Shown: positions 36,216-45,842 of the stretch, piece by piece
Layout of the letters: each line of letters begins with the position of its first letter
Numbering within the stretch: the first letter of the stretch is position 1
Origin: Mucilaginibacter xinganensis
GTDB lineage: Bacteria; Bacteroidota; Bacteroidia; Sphingobacteriales; Sphingobacteriaceae
Reading direction: 5' to 3'
Length of the DNA stretch: 64,000 bases
Assembly (NCBI GenBank): GCA_026225055.1
Contig: JAMFSA010000179.1
Coordinates: forward strand, 33,029 to 97,028
Position numbers and translations under genes: made by a program
Notes under the pieces: model-generated
What the model was told of the DNA's origin: nothing
The model's database searches: none
The model's input: only the letters and a program-made list of their open reading frames with translations

Positions 36216-36761
36216 TTACTTATCATGTTTATCCCAAACCAGTTTGCTTGTATCATAGCCAAGGCTTTGAGCTTGTTTTAAATAATCGGCTTTTACCGTT
36301 TCGGGGATATTTTTCTCTCGTGATAATATCCAAAGATAATCTAAATTATTACCGGCTACTAATGCGTATTGATAGTTTTTATCAATAGCTATAATATTGT
36401 ATCCTGCATAAAACGGTCCGAAGAAAGATACTTTTAGCCTCGCAACATTGTTATCGCCTGCAAATTTAGCCTTGCCAATGCTTTGCTTCCATTCATTTTT
36501 AATGTAGTTGTAGCCCCAGTTATCAACTTTTATTAAACCATTTTCTTTGAGTGAATAAGTTGCGGTAACATTATTTAGGTTCTTCTCAAATTTGAAATCC
36601 ATACGTGCTATCTCGTACCATTTACCCAGGTATTTGTCTTTATCAAAAGGAGTTACCGCTTTTGCGCCCTTTGGTATAGAAACGCAGGATGTAAAATTCA
36701 ATGCAACCGCTGCGGTGCCAATACCAAGCGCTAATGCAAGTTGCCAATTTTTTATTTTCAT
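36216..36761 (-). CDS. blc: Bacterial lipocalin (Blc)
   Basis: This 181-residue outer-membrane or periplasmic lipocalin binds lysophospholipids or fatty acids. It has a signal peptide with a possible lipobox (NFTSC, cysteine at residue 26), the GxW motif (YLGKWYEIARMDFKFEKN) and the C-terminal YALVAGNNLDYLWILSR strand of the Blc family. The start at 36761 puts the signal peptide at the N-terminus; the in-frame ATG at 36788 adds only nine residues. It is transcribed alone, divergent from the MscS gene. Confidence 0.92.
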   Translation of the reverse strand: MKIKNWQLALALGIGTAAVALNFTSCVSIPKGAKAVTPFDKDKYLGKWYEIARMDFKFEKNLNNVTATYSLKENGLIKVDNWGYNYIKNEWKQSIGKAKFAGDNNVARLKVSFFGPFYAGYNIIAIDKNYQYALVAGNNLDYLWILSREKNIPETVKADYLKQAQSLGYDTSKLVWDKHDK

Positions 36762-36877
36762 AGGTTTTAATTTAATACTGAGGTACAATCCTTAACCAAA
36801 CCGGCTGGTCAATTGTTTATTAAACGCTGTTATTATATAAATTTTAGCTAAATTACTTTCTCAATTAATAAAACCGT

Positions 36878-39496
36878 ATGGCTGTATTTGTTAATGAATC
36901 ATCCGGCTCTAATAATCCTATATCCTTGTTACACACTATAAACCGTGATAAAAGATATAGATACAGCAAAACATGCCTGTTAGTTTTAGTCTCTATCTTT
37001 TTCTCACTTTCAGCCTTTGCCCAAAAGGTAGCTCTTCCTAAAGATTCATTGACCGTTGATACCGGAAAAAAAGATTTTGTTTCGAGGATGCGGAAAATAG
37101 GTAATGATGAAGCTAAAAATAGTGTAGCGTTATTTAACCGCGAAAAGGAGGAGATGAAGCAGGAGGAACTGGTTGAACAGATAAAAAAGATCACTCAGAA
37201 AGCTAAAGTTTATATTAAAACAGGTATCGACTCCGCAGAGATCGACAATGAACTGGAGGATGTAAAAAGATGGTCGAAATTTGTAGGAGACGGTATTTTT
37301 GTAAACATGGGTACTTCACAAACCCACCGTAACCTTTCAACCACATCAAAAATATTAATTGAATTATTACACAGAACCAACAGGCGCAAAAGGGAAATTG
37401 ATACCTATGAAAAGGATCTTGTGACTTACCGGTTTAAACTGGATTCATTGTATGCGGATTCCTCAGTGTATGATTTCCCGAAGGACTCCGTACAAATTGC
37501 AAAATACCTGAAGAAACTTATTATTGTAGTTAAAGAGATAGGCCCGGTTGATACAGCTTTGAAATATGCTATTAACAACGTAAGCAAACTGCAGGATAAA
37601 GCTAATTTGAGAGTTATTAACCTGAGCACACAACTTGCCGAAATTGAGGGTTATCAAAATGAGCTTTCGTATAAAACGTTTAACAGGGAGTTTGCTAATT
37701 TATGGGGTGATGTCGGTTATGTACGCCCCTTTGACGATATACTTCATTTTTCCGCTGTTAAGGCCCAGCTTAATTGTTTGTTCTATACGGAAAACTATCC
37801 CGGCAGGATATTCATTATTTTTGTATTAATAGGGGGCGCGATCGTCTTTTTACGATCATTAAAAAGTATACTTAGCCAGCAAGGTTCTCCGGTTGTAGAT
37901 GTTAGTAAGGGCCACCTGGTACTGCGCTACACAGCGTTATCAGCCTTGGTTATTATACTAAGCCTGGGCCAGTTCATTTTTCCCGATCCGCCATTTATTT
38001 TCAATTGCATACTATGGATCGTTCCTTCTATTTGTTTAAGCTTTATATTCCGGGGCTTTATCTCAAAACACTGGATGATGATCTGGCTAACCTTTCTTGT
38101 TCTATTTGTTTTGGCTTGCGCCGATAATTTAATATTACAGGCTTCAAGGGTTGAGCGATGGGGGATGGTTGTACTTGCCTCGGCAGGGGGCATTTTTGGT
38201 ATTTGGGTTTTAATAAAAGGCAGGAAGGATGAACTGCGCGAAAAACTGATACTATATTTTATTGCGTTATTGGTGATACTCGAGTTTACATCAGTTTTTG
38301 CCAACCTGTTCGGCAGGTATAATTTTTCAAAAACACTGCTTATTGCCGGTTATTTAAATGTTATTATAGGTATTTTATTTTTATGGACCGTTAGGCTGAT
38401 AAATGAAGGACTGTACATGGCCTCGGGCGTATATACCAAGCAGGACAAAAAATTATTCTATATCAATTTTGATAAGGTTGGCGAAAAGGCGCCCGCCCTG
38501 TTCTATTTCTTTTTGATAATAGGCTGGTTTGTTCTATTTGGGCGCAATTTTTATATATTCAGGTTTATTTCTGATCCATTGAAGGACTTTTTCTTTGATG
38601 ACCGTACAATCGGCAATTACTCCTTCACTATAAATAATATTCTCATATTCTTCCTTATTATATCGCTATCGGTAATAGCCTCCAAAGTGGTTTCCTATTT
38701 CGCATCCGAAAAAGGTATTGATACGCCGGGAAATAAAACCGTTAACGATGGTCAGAGCAGAAAAGCGGGTGTAGGCAGCTGGCTTTTATTGATACGTGTT
38801 GCAATTATAAGCACAGGTTTGTTTCTGGCCCTTGCCGCATCAGGCTTTCCGCTCGAAAAAATTACCATAATAATTGGCGCTTTGGGTGTAGGTATAGGCC
38901 TCGGTTTGCAAACGTTAGTAAATAACCTGGTAAGCGGGCTCATCATAGCGTTTGAAAAGCCAGTAAACGTGGGCGATATTGTGGAGATCTCGGGGCAAGG
39001 CGGTACGGTTAAATCAATAGGTTTCCGCAGCAGTATCATATCCAAATGGGATGGCCCCGATGTAGTGATACCTAACGGCGACCTGCTGAACGCCCACTTA
39101 ATAAACTGGACACTGGCCGGTAGTAAACGGCAAATGGAGATAGTAATTGGGGTTGCTTATAATACCGACCTGGAAAAAGCAAAGAAGATAATAATGGATA
39201 TTGTTGCTGCTAATACACGTATCCACGCGCATCCCCAGGCTGGTGTATTGTTTCAGGATTTTAACCCGGGCTCAATTGCTATAAAAGTGCAGTTTTGGGT
39301 ACGGGACTATAAAGATGGCAGTGCTGTAAGGAGCGAAGTTATAGCTGCTATGGATGCCGCATTCAAAGAGAATGATATTGTGGTACCGTTTCCGCAACAG
39401 GATGTGTACATACATGAATTGCCGGATGAAAAAACTCCCGGGCCCCAGCCTAAACCGGTGGCTACGAAAAAGAAAAGGACTGACAAAAAGGAATAA
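36878..39496 (+). CDS. Large MscS-type mechanosensitive channel
   Basis: This 872-residue protein has an N-terminal signal-like segment at 31-48 after an unusually long n-region, a periplasmic coiled-coil region (about 60-300), eight or more membrane helices (305-660) and the MscS core, with TM3 at about 667-690 (GALGVGIGLGLQTLVNNLVSG), then FEKPVNVGDIVEISGQGGTV. Such MscK/MscM-like proteins open upon membrane tension after osmotic downshock. No partner gene is attached. The C-terminal tail is Lys/Pro-rich (PGPQPKPVATKKKRTDKK). Confidence 0.92.
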   Translation: MAVFVNESSGSNNPISLLHTINRDKRYRYSKTCLLVLVSIFFSLSAFAQKVALPKDSLTVDTGKKDFVSRMRKIGNDEAKNSVALFNREKEEMKQEELVEQIKKITQKAKVYIKTGIDSAEIDNELEDVKRWSKFVGDGIFVNMGTSQTHRNLSTTSKILIELLHRTNRRKREIDTYEKDLVTYRFKLDSLYADSSVYDFPKDSVQIAKYLKKLIIVVKEIGPVDTALKYAINNVSKLQDKANLRVINLSTQLAEIEGYQNELSYKTFNREFANLWGDVGYVRPFDDILHFSAVKAQLNCLFYTENYPGRIFIIFVLIGGAIVFLRSLKSILSQQGSPVVDVSKGHLVLRYTALSALVIILSLGQFIFPDPPFIFNCILWIVPSICLSFIFRGFISKHWMMIWLTFLVLFVLACADNLILQASRVERWGMVVLASAGGIFGIWVLIKGRKDELREKLILYFIALLVILEFTSVFANLFGRYNFSKTLLIAGYLNVIIGILFLWTVRLINEGLYMASGVYTKQDKKLFYINFDKVGEKAPALFYFFLIIGWFVLFGRNFYIFRFISDPLKDFFFDDRTIGNYSFTINNILIFFLIISLSVIASKVVSYFASEKGIDTPGNKTVNDGQSRKAGVGSWLLLIRVAIISTGLFLALAASGFPLEKITIIIGALGVGIGLGLQTLVNNLVSGLIIAFEKPVNVGDIVEISGQGGTVKSIGFRSSIISKWDGPDVVIPNGDLLNAHLINWTLAGSKRQMEIVIGVAYNTDLEKAKKIIMDIVAANTRIHAHPQAGVLFQDFNPGSIAIKVQFWVRDYKDGSAVRSEVIAAMDAAFKENDIVVPFPQQDVYIHELPDEKTPGPQPKPVATKKKRTDKKE

Positions 39497-39529
39497 ATCA
39501 TGTACATTACCACCAATACTACAACATAG

Positions 39530-40141
39530 ATGAATGTTCCTAAAAAGTTATTTGAATTTGATAATAAAGGTTGGGATATTAATTGTCAACAATTACCAAC
39601 TCCCGAAAGAGGAGTTTACCCTTATCATTATATTCGTGACAAACTCGTAGAAAGTGAAGACAAGAAATATGCTTGTTTATTTTATACTATAACTGAATAT
39701 CGGATGGGTGCTGAATCGGGTTTGATAGCAATTTATCAAAATAAGGATGCTCCAATTCTTAAAGTAAATCCTAAAGATCAATGGTTTGATTATAGTGGAT
39801 CAAATAGCGTTGTATTTTTTGATGATATGTTGTTTGTGCGAAAACTTGCATATAATCTTGATGAGCAACTATCAGGAACGCCTTTCGTGATTTTTGACTT
39901 TAGAAAAAATATATTTGGTTTTATAGATTTTGATTGGAGTTCAATATATTATTCGTTAATTAAAGTTTCGGAAAATACTTTTAAATTTTTTTATGATAAA
40001 CAATCTGGAAACAATAAAGTAATTCCTTCACGGCATAACGAGGTGTTTAAACTTGAGGGAATGAAATTTTATCCAATGGATCAGTCAAACGATTTATTGA
40101 AGCTTTACTTTGAAGAAAAAAATAATCTCGTAGGTTTTTAA
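39530..40141 (+). CDS. Hypothetical AT-rich orphan gene
   Basis: This 203-residue soluble protein is not recognised. It is rich in Asp, Phe, Tyr and Asn and reads like a small globular protein without signal peptide or membrane helix. The gene lies 33 bp after the channel gene and is clearly more AT-rich than its neighbours, suggesting recent transfer. Small soluble proteins of this composition include contact-toxin immunity proteins, but no toxin is adjacent and this is only a possibility. Confidence 0.65.
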   Translation: MNVPKKLFEFDNKGWDINCQQLPTPERGVYPYHYIRDKLVESEDKKYACLFYTITEYRMGAESGLIAIYQNKDAPILKVNPKDQWFDYSGSNSVVFFDDMLFVRKLAYNLDEQLSGTPFVIFDFRKNIFGFIDFDWSSIYYSLIKVSENTFKFFYDKQSGNNKVIPSRHNEVFKLEGMKFYPMDQSNDLLKLYFEEKNNLVGF

Positions 40142-40165
40142 AACTGAAATCATTCAACTTATTAA

Positions 40166-40582
40166 TTACCCGGCCACTTTAAGCCAGCCTGTAATACTCA
40201 TCCTTGGCAGGTGGGTTATTAATACTTCATGTTCCAGCTCGTTACTCTTAAAAAACACACTTTTACCTGCATTTGGTGAAATGTCCTGTATGTTATTATC
40301 TTGATAAATGCGTAATGCTCCGCCATCAACTTCGCTGTTTAAATACATGATCATTGAAAAGGCCCTGTTGCCGTTTTGCTTAAAATTATCCAGGTGCCGC
40401 TTGTAAAAGCTTCCTTTTTCGTAAAGCGTATAATGAAATTCATAGCCGGTTATTCCGGCATAACAGCTCTGGTTTAAGTGGCTTACAAAACAGTCCATCA
40501 AATCGAAAAAATCATTTTCATAAATGTCGTTATGGATACGGTCCAGCCAATAAGTTACCATAAATAACCGTGGAACAACCAA
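40166..40582 (-). CDS. 2OG-Fe(II) dioxygenase, apparently N-terminally truncated
   Basis: This prolyl-hydroxylase-like dioxygenase fragment of 131-138 residues keeps the iron triad in order: H63, D65 (YKRHLDNF) and H118 (LEHEVL), plus R127 (PRMSITGW) for 2-oxoglutarate, numbering from a TTG at 40582. Family members are around 200 residues and begin with about 65 residues that are absent here: the frame upstream of 40582 has a stop near 40668 and no ATG, GTG or TTG. The ATG at 40561 may be the real start. It lies 50 bp after the DUF7009 gene. It may be broken, or a shortened active form. Confidence 0.7.
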   Translation of the reverse strand: MVVPRLFMVTYWLDRIHNDIYENDFFDLMDCFVSHLNQSCYAGITGYEFHYTLYEKGSFYKRHLDNFKQNGNRAFSMIMYLNSEVDGGALRIYQDNNIQDISPNAGKSVFFKSNELEHEVLITHLPRMSITGWLKVAG

Positions 40583-40632
40583 AGCCTGAAAAAGACCTAT
40601 GTGTTTGATGCAGCGACGGTGATAAACGCCCT

Positions 40633-40992
40633 TTATTTTGCTAAAGCACTTGATAGCGGGTTGGGGTAATTATCGCTTTGATCTTCTGCTACATTATCCA
40701 GGCATTTAAAATCCTTTTCAATCAGCAGGTATAAAGAGCTATTGTTACTCTCAAAACCCACGCGATCTGTCGTCGTCCATTCTTCCGCTATATCTGCAGG
40801 TACATATAAAATAATCTTTTGATCGTTAAAATCGGCCGTTAGTTCATCTACTTGCGATTGTTGCAAAGCATACACCAGTTTTTGGCTTCCAAAACAGATG
40901 GTTTCATCAATATAGCCGTTGCTGGAAAAATAATCAATATCTGATTTGGTGAGGCGGTAACGCAATGAATTACCTTTAATCCTGATCTTCAT
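40633..40992 (-). CDS. DUF7009 protein
   Basis: This 119-residue protein begins MKIRIKGNSLRYRLTKSD, the conserved opening of a small Bacteroidota family (DUF7009) with no assigned role. It starts 5 bp after the cobA stop, so it is cotranscribed with the siroheme enzyme. Homologues in this context suggest a link to the nitrate/nitrite island, but none is proven. The body is beta-rich, soluble and without Cys clusters. Confidence 0.78.
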   Translation of the reverse strand: MKIRIKGNSLRYRLTKSDIDYFSSNGYIDETICFGSQKLVYALQQSQVDELTADFNDQKIILYVPADIAEEWTTTDRVGFESNNSSLYLLIEKDFKCLDNVAEDQSDNYPNPLSSALAK

Positions 40993-40997
40993 AAGTT

Positions 40998-41735
40998 CTA
41001 CGTTGTTTTTGAATGAAAATTTACCACTTCGCCAATAATTATTAAGGCCGGGTAGGTGAGGTTGTCCGTTGCCGCCATTTCCGGCAGATTTTCAACAAAG
41101 CCTGTGGCTATTTTTTGCTGGGGAAGTGAAGCATGCTGAATTATTGCTGCCGGGGTTTTTCCTTTGCCTTGTTCTATATAGGTTGCGGCAATCACGGCCA
41201 ATTGTTTCATCCCCATATAAATAACAACTGTGGCGTTGCTTTGCATGGCAAGTTTCAGGTCTGATGAGAGCGTGCCATCCTTTTTGGTGCCGGTTATCAT
41301 CCATATGCCTTCACTTATAGCACGATGCGTAAGCGGAATGTCTTCAAACCCCGAGGCCTGCATGCTGGTGATGCCCGGTATAAAATGGGTTTTAATGCCT
41401 TGTTCCCTTGCATAGATGATCTCTTCAAAGCCTCTTCCAAAAATAAAGGGATCGCCGCCTTTTAACCTTACCACTTTGCCCTTTGTAAAGGCATAATGTT
41501 TTATCATTTCATGAATGGTTTCCTGCGGCGTGTAACTGCCGTAGGGTTGTTTGCCAACATAAATCAGTTCGCAATCGGCCTTTGCAAGAGCTAAAAGCTC
41601 CTTATTGGCTAAATTATCATATAATATAACATCTGCTTCCTTCAAAATCCGGTATCCCTTCATAGTAATGAGTTCAGGATCGCCCGGACCGGCGCCCAAA
41701 ACAAATAATTCAGGAAATATTTTACTGTTCTCCAT
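40998..41735 (-). CDS. cobA: Uroporphyrinogen-III C-methyltransferase (CobA/SumT)
   Basis: This 245-residue SAM-dependent enzyme turns uroporphyrinogen III into precorrin-2, the precursor of siroheme. Motifs include VLGAGPGDPELITMKG near the start, DVILYDNL, RLKGGDPFIFGRG and the later GITSMQASG and PLTHRAISEG regions, all SumT signatures. Its placement divergent from nirB explains its role: it supplies siroheme for the nitrite reductase. It is the first gene of a minus-strand operon with DUF7009 and the dioxygenase fragment. Confidence 0.95.
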   Translation of the reverse strand: MENSKIFPELFVLGAGPGDPELITMKGYRILKEADVILYDNLANKELLALAKADCELIYVGKQPYGSYTPQETIHEMIKHYAFTKGKVVRLKGGDPFIFGRGFEEIIYAREQGIKTHFIPGITSMQASGFEDIPLTHRAISEGIWMITGTKKDGTLSSDLKLAMQSNATVVIYMGMKQLAVIAATYIEQGKGKTPAAIIQHASLPQQKIATGFVENLPEMAATDNLTYPALIIIGEVVNFHSKTT

Positions 41736-41786
41736 TATATATGTGTTGTCTCTTCGTTAAAAAGTCACTTTAACTTTGTTTATTTT

Positions 41787-41820
41787 AATCAAAATCGATT
41801 ATTTGATTGATTTTATCAAA
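41787..41820. promoter_or_regulatory. Putative Crp/Fnr-type operators in the cobA-nirB gap
   Basis: Two overlapping palindromes lie 30-50 bp upstream of cobA and about 230 bp upstream of nirB: AATCAAA-N8-TTTGATT (41787-41808) and TTTGAT-N7-ATCAAA (41802-41820). The half-sites resemble FNR TTGAT boxes with wider spacing. A Crp/Fnr regulator is encoded 3 kb away. The remaining gap (41821-42046) is very AT-rich with an ATGA-N6-TCAT palindrome near 41837. Confidence 0.45.
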
Positions 41821-42046
41821 TTTAAGTCTTATAAAATGATTTACATCATGAAATTTTGATAAAAATTAATTGTAAAACAATTTAAATATTGTTAAAATCA
41901 TAAAAATGACTAAAAATTGTAAAAATTATCGCTCAAAATATTGATATATATTATATAATTGAGTATTATTGTTAAGTAAACGCATTTTGGTCGCAACAGA
42001 AATGTGTTTATGGTGATTAATTGCTTTAACATTTAAATAAACTGCT

Positions 42047-44536
42047 ATGTCTCAACCAACAATTGTTGTAGTTGGAAATGGAATGGTGGGTTATAAGTTT
42101 TGTGAAAAACTTGTAGCCAGATCAAATCAGTTCAACATCATTGTTTTCGGCGAAGAGCCCCGGATCGCTTATGATAGGGTGCATCTCAGTGAATACTTTA
42201 ACGGCAAGTCTGCCGATGATCTGTCGCTTTCATCTTCATCCTGGTATGCCGATAATGGCATAGCTCTCCATCTTGATGATCCTATCCAGGAAATTAACCG
42301 CATTGATAAAACCGTACACTCTTTAAAAGGCGCTGTAATAAAATATGATTACCTGGTTTTGGCAACCGGGTCATCTCCATTTGTGCCCAATATAGAAGGT
42401 GTTGAAAAAAATGGCGTATTTGTTTACCGTACCATTGATGATCTCGACCTGATTAAAGAATACGCGGTTAATGCAAAGGTGGGCGCGGTAATGGGTGGTG
42501 GCTTATTGGGGCTTGAGGCTGCTAAGGTATTAATAGATCTGGGGATTAAAGACACCCATGTTATTGAATTTGCGCCGCGACTTATGCCGAGGCAGATCGA
42601 TTCGGCCGGTAGCGCCATGCTGCAATCAAAACTAAAACAGTTTGGATTAACTATACACTTAAACAAAAGCACATCTGAAATTGCCGGTGAGTATAAAATA
42701 GAATCGCTGAAATTCAATGACGATACTTCGCTAACTGTAGATATGTTGGTTATATCGGCAGGTATACGCCCGCGCGACGAGCTGGCAAAGCTTGCGGGCC
42801 TGCAAACAAGTAGTCGTGGTGGCATTATAGTTAACGAGAAAATGCAAACCAGCGATGAGTGCATATTCGCGATAGGTGAATGCGCGCTTTACAACAGCAT
42901 GATATACGGGCTGGTTGCTCCGGGTTATGAAATGGCCGACATTGTAGTAACGTATTTAACCGGGGGCGATAAATTCTTCTATGGTTATGATATGAGCACG
43001 AAGCTAAAGTTGATCGGTGTGGATGTGGCAAGCTTTGGCGATGCCTTTATTACCGAGCCCAACTGCCGCACTATTGTGTTTGAGGATACCCATAAGGGCG
43101 TGTACAAGCGCATTAATATCAGTAACGATGGTAAGTATTTACTGGGTGGTATTTTGGTTGGCGAGGCTGAAGCATACAATATGCTACTGCAAACCGTAAA
43201 TAATAAGATTGCTTTGCCGCCTAACCCCGAAGATATGATATTAGGGTCGAGAGGTGGCGAGGCCGCTGAAGGTGCGGGTGTAATGAGTCTGCCCGATGAC
43301 GCGCTGATATGCTCATGCGAGGCAGTAAGTAAACTGGCCATATGTTCGGCAGTTAATGATGGTGCCTCAGGTGTTGATGAAATAAAGAAATGTACCAAAG
43401 CCGGAACGGGCTGCGGTGGTTGTGTTCCGCTGGTTAAAGACCTGATAGCCGGTACCATGAAAGCCAACGGCCAGTATGTTAAAAATGTTATATGTGAGCA
43501 TTTCGACTACTCGCGCCAGGAGTTGTTTGATATGGTAAAGATCAATAAGCTAAAAAATTATGATTTGGTGTTGGATCATTTTGGCAAGGGTGATGGTTGC
43601 GAGGTGTGTAAACCGGCAGTAGCAAGCATTCTCTCCAGCTTATGGAACGATGTGATCGTGAAGCAGCATACCATACAAGATAGTAACGATCGTTATCTGG
43701 CTAATATTCAAAAAGGGGGCACCTATTCGGTAGTGCCCCGCATTCCGGGTGGTGAAATTACACCTGATAAACTGATCGTTATTGGGCAGGTTGCAAAAAA
43801 ATATGGGCTTTATACCAAAATAACGGGCGGTCAGCGTATTGATATGTTTGGAGCGCACGTAAATGATCTGCCTGCAATTTGGGAAGAGTTGATTGAAGCG
43901 GGCTTTGAAAGCGGGCATGCATACGGTAAATCATTGCGTACAGTGAAAAGCTGCGTGGGTAGTACCTGGTGCAGGTTTGGTTTGCATGATAGCGTGTCCT
44001 TCGCTATTGAAATTGAAGAACGCTATAAAGGGGTAAGATCGCCGCATAAATTAAAGGGTGGTGTTAGTGGTTGTGTGCGTGAATGTGCCGAGGCGCAGGC
44101 AAAGGATTTTGGCATTATAGCCACCGAAAAAGGATGGAATTTATATGTATGCGGCAACGGCGGTTCAAAACCACAGCACGCGCAGTTGCTGGCAACGGAT
44201 ATTGATAGTGCAACTTGTATAAAATATTTAGACAGGTTCCTGATGTTCTATATTAAAACAGCTGATCCGCTTACGCGTACTGCCACCTGGTTAAATAAGA
44301 TGGATGGAGGCATTGCATATCTAAAAAATGTGGTCATAAACAATAGCCTGGATATAAATGAACAGTTAGAGGAAGAGATGCAGGAGTTGGTTAATACCTA
44401 CCATTGCGAATGGAAGGAAGTAGTGGAGAGTGAGGAATTGCGTAAGCGCTTTGTTCATTTTGTTAATGCGCCAGAAGAAAAAGACCCGGCAATTAAGTTT
44501 GAACCAATGCGTGAGCAGATCAAAGCTAAATGGTAA
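42047..44536 (+). CDS. nirB: Nitrite reductase [NAD(P)H], large subunit
   Basis: This 829-residue enzyme reduces nitrite to ammonium in the cytoplasm. It has an FAD/NAD(P) oxidoreductase domain (residues 1-390), a BFD-like [2Fe-2S] domain with C422, C424, C456 and C459, and a siroheme/[4Fe-4S] nitrite-reductase domain with C636-x5-C642 and C676-x3-C680 binding the cluster. The start VVVGNGMVGYKF is the FAD loop. nirD follows 41 bp later. The divergent cobA supplies the siroheme. Confidence 0.96.
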   Translation: MSQPTIVVVGNGMVGYKFCEKLVARSNQFNIIVFGEEPRIAYDRVHLSEYFNGKSADDLSLSSSSWYADNGIALHLDDPIQEINRIDKTVHSLKGAVIKYDYLVLATGSSPFVPNIEGVEKNGVFVYRTIDDLDLIKEYAVNAKVGAVMGGGLLGLEAAKVLIDLGIKDTHVIEFAPRLMPRQIDSAGSAMLQSKLKQFGLTIHLNKSTSEIAGEYKIESLKFNDDTSLTVDMLVISAGIRPRDELAKLAGLQTSSRGGIIVNEKMQTSDECIFAIGECALYNSMIYGLVAPGYEMADIVVTYLTGGDKFFYGYDMSTKLKLIGVDVASFGDAFITEPNCRTIVFEDTHKGVYKRINISNDGKYLLGGILVGEAEAYNMLLQTVNNKIALPPNPEDMILGSRGGEAAEGAGVMSLPDDALICSCEAVSKLAICSAVNDGASGVDEIKKCTKAGTGCGGCVPLVKDLIAGTMKANGQYVKNVICEHFDYSRQELFDMVKINKLKNYDLVLDHFGKGDGCEVCKPAVASILSSLWNDVIVKQHTIQDSNDRYLANIQKGGTYSVVPRIPGGEITPDKLIVIGQVAKKYGLYTKITGGQRIDMFGAHVNDLPAIWEELIEAGFESGHAYGKSLRTVKSCVGSTWCRFGLHDSVSFAIEIEERYKGVRSPHKLKGGVSGCVRECAEAQAKDFGIIATEKGWNLYVCGNGGSKPQHAQLLATDIDSATCIKYLDRFLMFYIKTADPLTRTATWLNKMDGGIAYLKNVVINNSLDINEQLEEEMQELVNTYHCEWKEVVESEELRKRFVHFVNAPEEKDPAIKFEPMREQIKAKW

Positions 44537-44577
44537 TTAAAGTTTTGGATTAACTAATAATATTAAACGAAATTGGA

Positions 44578-44928
44578 ATGGAAACGATAGTAGATATTGA
44601 ATGGGTTTTAGCTTGCTATGCAGATGATGTACCTGCCAATGGCGGAGCGTGTGTAAAACATGGTAATGAGCAAATAGCTATATATAATTTTACCCGCCGC
44701 GGCGAATGGTATGCCACGCAGAATCTTTGTCCGCACAAGCAGCAAATGGTTTTATCTCGTGGGATGATAGGTAGTGAGGGTGACAGCTGCGAACCGAAGG
44801 TGGCCTGTCCTTTCCATAAAAAAACCTTTTCGCTGTTAAGTGGCGAATGCTTGAGTGGTGATGAGTTTCAGATAAAAACGTACCCGGTGCGGGTTTTGGA
44901 TGGCCGGGTGTATATTGGGATAGAATAG
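44578..44928 (+). CDS. nirD: Nitrite reductase small subunit (Rieske type)
   Basis: This 116-residue protein keeps an intact Rieske-type [2Fe-2S] motif: CPH (CPHKQQ) followed after about 29 residues by CPFH, unlike the many NirD proteins that have lost it. It supports NirB activity. It is 41 bp downstream of nirB, with the regulator gene convergent 4 bp away. Confidence 0.92.
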   Translation: METIVDIEWVLACYADDVPANGGACVKHGNEQIAIYNFTRRGEWYATQNLCPHKQQMVLSRGMIGSEGDSCEPKVACPFHKKTFSLLSGECLSGDEFQIKTYPVRVLDGRVYIGIE

Positions 44929-44932
44929 TTAT

Positions 44933-45625
44933 TTACGCTTCTTCGGCGGTAGTTAATAGCAGTAGTTTTTGGTCGTTTATAACTCTTATGTATTTGTCAT
45001 GAACTACTACTATTTTTTCATTAAGCAATTCGTTTATTACCCTGAATACGGTTTCGTAAGTAGCGCCGATAAAAGATGCCAGGTCCTGCCGGGATAAACG
45101 GATATTAATAAAGCCATCGTCTTTCAGGCCAAACTGCTTTTCTAAATAGATCAGGGCCTGGGCAACCCGCCCCTTAACCGGCATATGGGCAAGGTTGCGC
45201 ATCTTGTTTTCAGACTCCTGAAGATCCTTTACAAAAAACATCATTAGCTGGTAGGTGAATTCATTGTTCACCTTTAAGGTGGCTTCAAAAAAATCAAGAT
45301 CGAAATAGCAAACTATTCCATCTTCAAGCGCGGTAGCTGATATGGGGTATATTTTGGTGTCGAGGCCCCGGTGACCGAAGATGGCGCCGTTGGATGCAAA
45401 TCTTAAGATCACTTCCTTATCCTGTCCCCACTTTTTGTGTACTTTAACATTGCCGCTAATTACGAAATAGATACCCTTTACCGGGTCGCCTTCTTCAAAT
45501 ATGGTCTCATTTTTTTTTACGAAAAAATTCTTTTTGTTGGCAGCAATTGCACCTTTCCATTCCGGAAGGCAGTTTTTGCACAAAAAACAGCTATTCATGT
45601 CACATGTAATTAGCTTTTTTTTCAT
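44933..45625 (-). CDS. Crp/Fnr-family regulator with N-terminal cysteine cluster
   Basis: This 230-residue transcription factor opens with C8-x4-C13-x2-C16-x2-C19, followed by a cyclic-nucleotide-binding fold (about 35-125) and a winged helix with HTH at about 177-200. The recognition helix reads YETVFR (E191, R195), matching the Fnr ETxxR arrangement. The four cysteines could hold an Fe-S cluster sensing oxygen or nitric oxide, as in Fnr; this is inference. It sits in the middle of the nitrate/nitrite island and probably controls it. Confidence 0.9.
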   Translation of the reverse strand: MKKKLITCDMNSCFLCKNCLPEWKGAIAANKKNFFVKKNETIFEEGDPVKGIYFVISGNVKVHKKWGQDKEVILRFASNGAIFGHRGLDTKIYPISATALEDGIVCYFDLDFFEATLKVNNEFTYQLMMFFVKDLQESENKMRNLAHMPVKGRVAQALIYLEKQFGLKDDGFINIRLSRQDLASFIGATYETVFRVINELLNEKIVVVHDKYIRVINDQKLLLLTTAEEA

Positions 45626-45842
45626 ATAGAGGTCAATTTTTTATTGTTTTAAAATTTTGGCAGTAAATAACGGGTGCAATATAGGTCATTTGGTGTTAAT
45701 GTGATTGATTGTTCATTTAAAATGAGATAAATAATACATTATTTACAATATAAGCAATTTTATTTCTGTTTAATCTATTTAAAACTATCTATTTAATTAA
45801 ATACTGATTTTTATTATTGTAATTATCTCATTTTTTGACACT

